Positions 58,943 through 64,000 of a stretch of DNA of 64,000 nt are shown here, piece by piece (position 1 is the first letter of the stretch; each line of letters opens with the position of its first letter). The stretch is from the NCBI GenBank assembly GCA_017526785.1, contig JAFXQV010000015.1:62001-126000 (forward strand). Direction: 5' to 3'. This DNA is from Oscillibacter sp. (GTDB lineage Bacteria > Bacillota > Clostridia > Oscillospirales > Oscillospiraceae). The notes below the pieces were generated by a model, which saw only the letters and a program-made list of their open reading frames with translations, searched no databases and was not told where the DNA came from. The translations under genes and the position numbers were made by a program.

Positions 58943-58986
58943 CCGAAAAATAGATTTGTAACAGAATCGTTAGCAAACGCCGTATA

Positions 58987-59016
58987 TTGACAACAGGCAA
59001 ATAACGGGTGTATACT
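58987..59016 (+). promoter_or_regulatory. Promoter of dinJ-yafQ
   Basis: TTGACA (58987-58992), 18-bp spacer, TATACT (59011-59016), 22 nt from the antitoxin start. Confidence 0.85.
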
Positions 59017-59038
59017 GTGGGGGAAAGGAAGTGGGCGT

Positions 59039-59317
59039 ATGGCACCCGTAAGCACCAATATCAAAATTGACCCGGAACTCAAACGGGACGCGCAGGAACT
59101 GTTTGACAACCTGGGACTGAGTTTAAGCGCGGCGGTCAATATGTTTCTGCGTCAGGCGGTGCGGGAACAGGCAATGCCGTTCCGCGTACGCATTCCCGTT
59201 TACAACGAGGAGACACTGAAAGTCATTGAGGACGCCCGGCGCGGTGTGAACGTCAGTAAGGGCTACACCTCTATGGAGGAACTTTTGGAGGCGCTCAATG
59301 CTGACGACGAAGTTTAG
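59039..59317 (+). CDS. dinJ: RelB/DinJ-family antitoxin
   Basis: 92 residues, ATG 59039 behind GGAAAGGAAG. Ribbon-helix-helix N-terminus STNIKIDPELKRDAQELFDN, then LGLSLSAAVNMFLRQAV, followed by a toxin-binding tail (MPFRVRIPVYNEETLKVIED; KGYTSMEELLEALNADDEV). Binds and neutralises the YafQ toxin encoded next and should repress the promoter just upstream. Overlaps yafQ by 20 nt. Confidence 0.93.
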   Translation: MAPVSTNIKIDPELKRDAQELFDNLGLSLSAAVNMFLRQAVREQAMPFRVRIPVYNEETLKVIEDARRGVNVSKGYTSMEELLEALNADDEV

Positions 59318-59576
59318 TAACATGTTCAAAAAGGACTACAAGCGCCTGCAAAAGCGCAAATATGACATGACAGCGTTAGATGATACGATTCACCTGCTGT
59401 CGTGCGGCTATCCGTTGCCGGAATCCTACCATGACCATCCCTTGATTGGGAAGGGCTTTGTCGGCTGTCGGGAATGCCATATCACCCCGGACTGGCTTTT
59501 GGTGTACCAAATCCGCGAACTGGAATTGATATTGTATTTGACCCGTACCGGAACACACAGTGACATATTTTCGTGA
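59298..59576 (+). CDS. yafQ: YafQ-family mRNA interferase toxin
   Basis: 92 residues. RelE-like fold: KFSNMFKKDYKRLQKRKYDM at the start, GYPLPESYHDHPLIG, CRECHITPDWLLVYQIRELE and the C-terminal LTRTGTHSDIFS with the catalytic histidine. YafQ cuts mRNA on the ribosome. Translationally coupled to the antitoxin by a 20-nt overlap. Confidence 0.94.
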   Translation: MLTTKFSNMFKKDYKRLQKRKYDMTALDDTIHLLSCGYPLPESYHDHPLIGKGFVGCRECHITPDWLLVYQIRELELILYLTRTGTHSDIFS

Positions 59577-59582
59577 CAAGTT

Positions 59583-59612
59583 CCCCTCTCCCGGAACCGG
59601 GGGAGGGCTTTT
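59583..59612 (+). terminator. Terminator of dinJ-yafQ
   Basis: Stem CCCTCTCCCGG/CCGGGGGAGGG with a short loop, then CTTTTC. Confidence 0.75.
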
Positions 59613-59617
59613 CGCGC

Positions 59618-59646
59618 TTGCGTATCGGGACGCGCTGTGGTAAGAT
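59618..59646 (+). promoter_or_regulatory. Promoter of the pyrimidine operon
   Basis: TTGCGT (59618-59623), 17-bp spacer, TAAGAT (59641-59646) with TGG before it. The leader is only about 25 nt, too short for a PyrR attenuator. Confidence 0.7.
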
Positions 59647-59677
59647 AGGCGAAAACGGACGGGAGGGAACTTTTATC

Positions 59678-60958
59678 ATGCTTCTGTTTACGGGCGGAAC
59701 CGTGTACCGTGGCGGACAGTTCCGGGAAGAACCGCTGGCCGTGTCCGGCGCGAACATCGTGCCGTGTCCGGCAAATACGGACGGCGCGTCGGTGATACGG
59801 GTGCCGGGCTGTTTGATAGTGCCGGGCTTCACGGACGTGCATGTGCATTTCCGCCAGCCGGGTTTCGCGTACAAGGAAACCATCTATTCCGGCACGTTCG
59901 CCGCCGCCGCCGGAGGCTATACGACCGTCTGTGCCATGCCGAACCTGAACCCCGTCCCGGACACGCTGGAACACCTGCAAACGCAACTGGACTTGATAAA
60001 GCGTGACGCGCTTATCCGTGTTCGCCCTTACGGTTCCATCACGCGGGGGGAACGGGGTGCGGAGTTGTCGGATTTCGCGGCGCTCGCGCCGTACGTGGCG
60101 GGCTTCTCCGACGACGGAAAGGGCGTACAGTCGCGGGAGGTCATGCGGGAGGCCATGGAACACGCGAAAGCCGTCAAAAAGCCGATTGTCGCGCACTGCG
60201 AGGACGAATCGCTGTTGCGCAAGGATTGGGCGATTCACGACGGCGCGTTTGCGCGGCGCAACGGCTTTCCGGGCAACGCGTCCGAGAGCGAGTGGCGGCA
60301 GGTCGAACGCGATTTGGAACTTGTCCGGGAAACGGGCTGTCAGTACCATGTCTGCCACGTCTCGACAAAGGAGAGTGTGGCGCTGATTCGCGACGCCAAG
60401 CGGGAGGGGCTTCCGGTCAGTTGCGAGACCGCCCCGCACTACTTAGCGCTCACGGACGAGGAACTTTCCGACGACGGGCGCTTCAAGATGAATCCGCCCA
60501 TCCGGAGCGCCGACGACCGCGACGCGCTCTTAGCGGGACTTTTGGACGGAACTGTAGACTGTATCGCAACCGACCACGCGCCGCACAGCGCCGAGGAGAA
60601 GTCGCGGGGACTGCGCGGCAGTCTCAACGGCGTTGTGGGACTCGAAACGGCCTTCCCGGTACTCTACACGACCCTTGTCGAAACGGGGCTTATGGCGCTT
60701 GAAACGCTGTTACGCGCCCTATGTGCGCGTCCGCGGGAGATATTCGGCTTCGCGTCGTGTACGCTGTCGCCGGGGGAGGCGGCGGACTTCGCGATTTTGG
60801 ACTTGAACCGCCCGCACACTGTCAACAGTACGCGCTTCCACTCACTGGGACGGGCGACGCCGTTTGACGGCTGGGGCGTGTCGGCGGCTATTGCTATGAC
60901 GGTATGCGGCGGGAAAATCGTGTACCACAATCTGCCGTACCGGGAGGGGATTTCGTGA
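59678..60958 (+). CDS. pyrC: Dihydroorotase
   Basis: 426 residues from ATG 59678 behind GGGAGGGAA. Type I dihydroorotase signatures: PGFTDVHVHFRQPGFAYKET with the HxH zinc ligands and substrate residues, VCAMPNLNPVPDT, VAHCEDESL, VCHVSTKES and CIATDHAPHSAEEK with the catalytic aspartate. Cyclises carbamoyl aspartate to dihydroorotate, the third step of UMP synthesis. The TGA stop overlaps the GTG start of pyrK. Confidence 0.96.
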   Translation: MLLFTGGTVYRGGQFREEPLAVSGANIVPCPANTDGASVIRVPGCLIVPGFTDVHVHFRQPGFAYKETIYSGTFAAAAGGYTTVCAMPNLNPVPDTLEHLQTQLDLIKRDALIRVRPYGSITRGERGAELSDFAALAPYVAGFSDDGKGVQSREVMREAMEHAKAVKKPIVAHCEDESLLRKDWAIHDGAFARRNGFPGNASESEWRQVERDLELVRETGCQYHVCHVSTKESVALIRDAKREGLPVSCETAPHYLALTDEELSDDGRFKMNPPIRSADDRDALLAGLLDGTVDCIATDHAPHSAEEKSRGLRGSLNGVVGLETAFPVLYTTLVETGLMALETLLRALCARPREIFGFASCTLSPGEAADFAILDLNRPHTVNSTRFHSLGRATPFDGWGVSAAIAMTVCGGKIVYHNLPYREGIS

Positions 60959-61689
60959 AACAGTCCGTCTTTACGCTCCGACGCGTCCGGCGTCTGACCG
61001 CCGACACCGTGGAGTTGACGCTTTCCGGCGACACGTCCGCGATTACCGCGCCGGGGCAGTTCGTGAATGTCGCCCTGCCCGGACACTTTCTCCGGCGTCC
61101 GGTGTCGGTCTGCGACCGGGACGGCGACACCTTGACGCTTCTGCTTCGCGTTGTCGGCGCGGGGACGCGGGAACTTGCCGACGCCGCGCCGGGTACCGCG
61201 TTCGACGTATTAACCGGACTGGGCAACGGCTTCACGCTGTCGGGCGTTGACCCGGAAAGCGTCGTCTTGGCGGGAGGCGGAATCGGCGTCGCGCCGCTGT
61301 TCGGACTGGCGAAAGCGTTGCGGCGTCGAGGCGTGGCGCCCGTCGCGGCGCTGGGCTTCCGCAACCGCGCCGACGTGTTCTATCTGGACGAGTTCCGCGC
61401 CGTCTGCGACACGGTGCTTGTCGCCACGGAGGACGAAAGCGGGCTTGTCACGGATATTCTGCGGCAACAGGCGTCCCGGCGCTACGTGTACTGTTGCGGA
61501 CCGTTGCCGATGTTGCGGGCGGTGTACGCGTTGCCGCACCTGACCGGGGGACAGTACAGCTTTGAGGCGCGCATGGGTTGCGGCTTCGGGGCGTGTATGG
61601 GCTGTTCCATGCCGTTCAAAGGCGGCTGGAAGCGCGTCTGCAAGGAGGGACCCATTTTCACGCGGGAGGAAATCGCATGGGAGACGTGA
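60955..61689 (+). CDS. pyrK: Dihydroorotate dehydrogenase electron transfer subunit
   Basis: 244 residues from GTG 60955, behind GGGAGGGGA and overlapping pyrC. Ferredoxin-reductase-like FAD domain (APGQFVNVALPGHFLRRPVS), NAD domain (VVLAGGGIGVAPLFGLAKAL; YVYCCGPLPMLRAV) and a C-terminal [2Fe-2S] site with four cysteines in MGCGFGACMGCSMPFKGGWK and RVCKEG. Passes electrons from PyrD to NAD+. Overlaps pyrD by 13 nt. Confidence 0.96.
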   Translation: MKQSVFTLRRVRRLTADTVELTLSGDTSAITAPGQFVNVALPGHFLRRPVSVCDRDGDTLTLLLRVVGAGTRELADAAPGTAFDVLTGLGNGFTLSGVDPESVVLAGGGIGVAPLFGLAKALRRRGVAPVAALGFRNRADVFYLDEFRAVCDTVLVATEDESGLVTDILRQQASRRYVYCCGPLPMLRAVYALPHLTGGQYSFEARMGCGFGACMGCSMPFKGGWKRVCKEGPIFTREEIAWET

Positions 61690-62597
61690 ATCTGTCCGTG
61701 ACGCTGGCGGGGGTGACGCTCAAAAACCCGGTGATTCCGGCGTCCGGCACATTTGGCTATGGGCGCGAGGCCGCCGAACTCTACGACTTAAACGTATTGG
61801 GCGCGTTCGCGTGGAAAGGCACGACCGCGCAAGCGCGTGACGGCAACCCGCCGCCGCGTATCGCCGAGACCCCCGGCGGCATGCTCAACGCCATTGGGCT
61901 ACAGAATCCGGGTATTGACGCCGTAATCAAAGAGGAAGTCCCGAACATTGCGCGTATCTTTCAAGGCGTCGTCGTTGCGAACGTGGGCGGGTTCAGCGTC
62001 GACGAGTACGCCGAGAACTGCCGCAAGCTGGACGACGTGGAACAGTGCCGGATACTGGAAATTAACATTTCGTGTCCGAACGTCCACGCGGGCGGGCGGA
62101 ACTTCGGCACAGACCCGAAAGCCGCCGCCGAGGTCACGAAAGCCGTACGGCGCGCGACGCGGAAACCCGTTTTCATGAAGCTGACGCCGAACGTCTCCGA
62201 CATTACGGAGATTGCGCGTGCCTGCGCCGACGCGGGCGCGGACGGGCTGTGTCTGATAAATACGCTGTTAGGCATGCGCATTGACCTGAGAACGCGCCGC
62301 CCGGTGCTGGCGAACCGTACGGGCGGGCTGTCCGGCGCGGCGGTGTTCCCGGTGGCGCTGCGCATGGTCTGGGACGTTTACGAGGCTGTCCGACTGCCGA
62401 TAATCGGCTGTGGGGGCGTGTCGTCGGCGGAGGACGTGGCCGAGATGATGTTAGCGGGGGCGTCGGCCGTGGAAATCGGCGCGGCGAACTTGCGGAACCC
62501 GTACCTGTGCAAAGAGGTCGTCGAGGCCTTGCCGGACGTATGTAAGCGCTTGGGCGTGGCGAACGTCGCGGAACTGACAGGCGCGGCGCATAACTAA
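61677..62597 (+). CDS. pyrD: Dihydroorotate dehydrogenase, class 1B catalytic subunit
   Basis: 306 residues from ATG 61677 behind GGGAGGAAA. LKNPVIPASGTFGYGREAAE, LQNPG, EINISCPNVHAGGRNFGTDP (the Cys is the class 1 catalytic base region), FMKLTPNVSDI and IIGCGGVSSAEDVAEMMLAG are diagnostic. With PyrK it forms the NAD-linked heterotetramer that oxidises dihydroorotate to orotate. Confidence 0.97.
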   Translation: MGDVNLSVTLAGVTLKNPVIPASGTFGYGREAAELYDLNVLGAFAWKGTTAQARDGNPPPRIAETPGGMLNAIGLQNPGIDAVIKEEVPNIARIFQGVVVANVGGFSVDEYAENCRKLDDVEQCRILEINISCPNVHAGGRNFGTDPKAAAEVTKAVRRATRKPVFMKLTPNVSDITEIARACADAGADGLCLINTLLGMRIDLRTRRPVLANRTGGLSGAAVFPVALRMVWDVYEAVRLPIIGCGGVSSAEDVAEMMLAGASAVEIGAANLRNPYLCKEVVEALPDVCKRLGVANVAELTGAAHN

Positions 62598-62609
62598 GGA
62601 GGCGGAGAC

Positions 62610-63317
62610 GTGAACAAAAAAGAGGTCATTGTAGCGCTGGACTTCCCCGACCGTCAAACGACGCTGGACTTTCTGGACTGCTTCCCGGACGGCGAAAAGC
62701 CGTTTGTGAAAATCGGCATGGAGCTGTATTATTCCGAGGGGGCGTCGATGGTACGCGAAATCCGGCGGCGCGGACACCCGATTTTCCTTGACCTGAAACT
62801 GCACGACATTCCGAACACGGTTAGGCGTACGATGTCGGTACTCTCGCGGCTGGACGTGGACATGGTGAACTTGCACGCGTCCGGGGGTTCGGCGATGATG
62901 AGGGCGGCGCTGGAAGGTCTCACGCGCCCGGACGGTTCCCGGCCTCTGCTGATTGCCGTCACGCAGTTGACCAGCACCGACGCCAGAACCTTGAAAGAGG
63001 AACTGCTGATTGACGCGCCCATGGACTACACGGTATTATGGTACGCGGAAAACGCGGCGCGTTGCGGTCTGGACGGGGTAGTGTGTTCGCCGCTGGAGGC
63101 CGCCGCCGTGAAGCGGCGCTGTGGCGGCACGTTTCTGACCGTGACGCCCGGCATACGTTTCGCGGACGGCGACACGGGCGACCAAAAGCGCGTCATGACG
63201 CCGGAGAAGGCCGCGCAGGCGGGTTGTGACTGTATCGTGGTGGGGCGTCCCGTGACGCAAGCGAAAAACCCCGTGGAGGCGTACCGCCGCTGTGTGCGGG
63301 AGTTCCTCAATGGATAA
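62610..63317 (+). CDS. pyrF: Orotidine 5'-phosphate decarboxylase
   Basis: 235 residues from GTG 62610 behind AAGGAGGCGG. VIVALDFPDRQTTLDFLDCF, VKIGMELYYSEG, and the catalytic FLDLKLHDIPNTVRRTMSVL (D-x-K-x-x-D) are present, with TPGIRFADGDTGDQKRVMTP and CIVVGRPVTQAKNP near the end. Last step of UMP synthesis. The next small gene starts 8 nt before its stop. Confidence 0.97.
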   Translation: MNKKEVIVALDFPDRQTTLDFLDCFPDGEKPFVKIGMELYYSEGASMVREIRRRGHPIFLDLKLHDIPNTVRRTMSVLSRLDVDMVNLHASGGSAMMRAALEGLTRPDGSRPLLIAVTQLTSTDARTLKEELLIDAPMDYTVLWYAENAARCGLDGVVCSPLEAAAVKRRCGGTFLTVTPGIRFADGDTGDQKRVMTPEKAAQAGCDCIVVGRPVTQAKNPVEAYRRCVREFLNG

Positions 63318-63663
63318 TGTGATAGCGTTTTCCCCGCTTCAAGTGGTGCTGATAATGCTGGGCGTGTTCGGGGCGGCCTTTGTCGCGACGCTCATTGTAA
63401 TTCTGCTCATTCGGGGGCTTGGACAGCGGAACGGCGGCAACGCGCCGCGACTGACGCTCGACGCCGTTGTGACGGGCAAGCGTCGGGAGACGTACCAGCG
63501 GAAAGGCAACGTCTCGGAAACGTACTATGTCACGTTCGAGGTCGACGGCGGCGAACGGGCGGAACTTGTCGTGGACGCCGCGACGTACGGACTGTTAGCG
63601 ACGGGCGACAGCGGACAGTTGACACTTCGCGGGTCACAGTATCTGGCATTTGTGCGGAATTGA
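63310..63663 (+). CDS. DUF2500 small membrane protein
   Basis: 117 residues from ATG 63310, overlapping pyrF by 8 nt. One N-terminal transmembrane helix (LQVVLIMLGVFGAAFVATLI) is followed by a small beta domain, VVTGKRRETYQRKGNVSETY, then YVTFEVDGGERAELVVDAAT, then GDSGQLTLRGSQYLAFVRN, matching DUF2500. Function unknown. Its placement between pyrF and pyrE is unexpected for a membrane protein; translational coupling shows it is made with the Pyr enzymes. Confidence 0.85.
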   Translation: MDNVIAFSPLQVVLIMLGVFGAAFVATLIVILLIRGLGQRNGGNAPRLTLDAVVTGKRRETYQRKGNVSETYYVTFEVDGGERAELVVDAATYGLLATGDSGQLTLRGSQYLAFVRN

Positions 63664-63675
63664 CAGGAGGAGCGT

Positions 63676-64000
63676 ATGACCGAAAGCAAACGGGCGATTG
63701 CCCACGACTTATTGTCTATCGGGGCGGTATTTCTGCGCCCGGAAAATCCGTTCGTCTGGGCGTCGGGAATCAAAAGCCCGATTTACTGCGACAACCGTCT
63801 GACGCTGACCGCGCCGGACGTGCGGACGCGCATTGAGAACGGGCTTGCGGCACTCGTGCGGGAACAGTACCCGGCGGCGGAAGTCCTCATGGGAACGTCC
63901 ACGGCGGGCATTGCCCACGCGGCGATTGTCGGACACCTGACCGGACTGCCCATGGGCTACGTGCGTTCCGGGAACAAAGACCACGGGCGCGGAAACCGTA
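63676..64000 (+). CDS. pyrE: Orotate phosphoribosyltransferase (cut by window edge)
   Basis: The first 108 codons from ATG 63676, 5 nt after AGGAGG (63665-63670). [34 protein letters not shown] and [20 protein letters not shown] are the N-terminal OPRT motifs; the PRPP-binding loop lies beyond the window. Transfers phosphoribose from PRPP to orotate. Final visible gene of the pyr operon. Confidence 0.93.
   Translation, partial: MTESKRAIAHDLLSIGAVFLRPENPFVWASGIKSPIYCDNRLTLTAPDVRTRIENGLAALVREQYPAAEVLMGTSTAGIAHAAIVGHLTGLPMGYVRSGNKDHGRGNR

Noticed and set aside
59583-59677. PyrR attenuator before pyrC
   Set aside because: The leader from the predicted promoter is only about 25 nt and the hairpin at 59583-59612 lies upstream of the promoter, so it belongs to yafQ.
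1-64000. tRNA, rRNA or prophage genes
   Set aside because: No cloverleaf with a TTCGAATC-type T arm, no rRNA-like stretch and no phage structural or integrase genes were recognised by reading; a dedicated scan was not possible.

Overview
The window looks like one chromosomal segment of a spore-forming, GC-rich (by eye roughly 55-60 percent) member of the Clostridia, most likely Oscillospirales. This rests on SigK and SpoIID homologues, a T-box in front of thrS, a PPi-type phosphofructokinase, Firmicutes-style AGGAGG ribosome binding sites with frequent GTG and TTG starts, SLH-domain surface proteins with CsaB, and cohesin/dockerin modules. No rRNA or tRNA gene was recognised. Assignments come from reading motifs; no database was searched.

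Layout. 1-279: 5' end of an FAD-dependent dehydrogenase gene (minus). 590-9970: a three-gene surface operon of a cohesin-SLH protein, a small dockerin protein and a 2436-residue Ig-repeat/SLH protein. 10259-13641: an amino acid permease fused to a hybrid histidine kinase, followed by a membrane-anchored rhodanese. 13690-16140: divergent pfp and fba. 16263-18201: a solitary HicB, a HepT-MntA pair and a cas-less CRISPR array with its leader. 18202-21048: CsaB, a glycosyltransferase and a divergent DUF4330 protein. 21060-29301: pyridoxal kinase, SpoIID-like protein, a HicAB module, secA, pgeF and a D,D-carboxypeptidase. 29347-34167: htpG, T-box-controlled thrS, sigK. 34335-36106: a vWA protein and a macro-domain protein. 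36130-40628: an amidohydrolase with its symporter, then a chemotaxis receptor. 40856-46440: mutS, miaB and a lone tnpB. 46721-52986: a MerR regulator, a hydrolase remnant, a HAD phosphatase, an FeoB-associated peptide, a ComEC-like hydrolase, a nitroreductase, deoD and a crotonase. 53107-58881: a recO-unknown-mutS2-udp-protease operon. 59039-59576: DinJ-YafQ. 59678-64000: the pyrimidine operon pyrC-pyrK-pyrD-pyrF-DUF2500-pyrE (pyrE runs off the end).

How the parts fit. SLH domains normally bind pyruvylated secondary cell wall polymer, and CsaB is the enzyme family that adds the pyruvate, so the 590-9970 surface proteins and the 18202-20391 genes probably serve one cell-surface system. The cohesin-SLH plus dockerin pair suggests a small non-covalent surface complex. 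The CRISPR array has a perfect-consensus leader promoter and runs straight into mntA-hepT on the same strand with no visible terminator between them. Four toxin-antitoxin loci (one of them an antitoxin alone) and a lone tnpB mark the accessory parts of an otherwise housekeeping region.

Many promoters share one style: a 17-bp spacer, a -35 beginning TTGC or TTGACA, and a TGG triplet directly before TATAAT.
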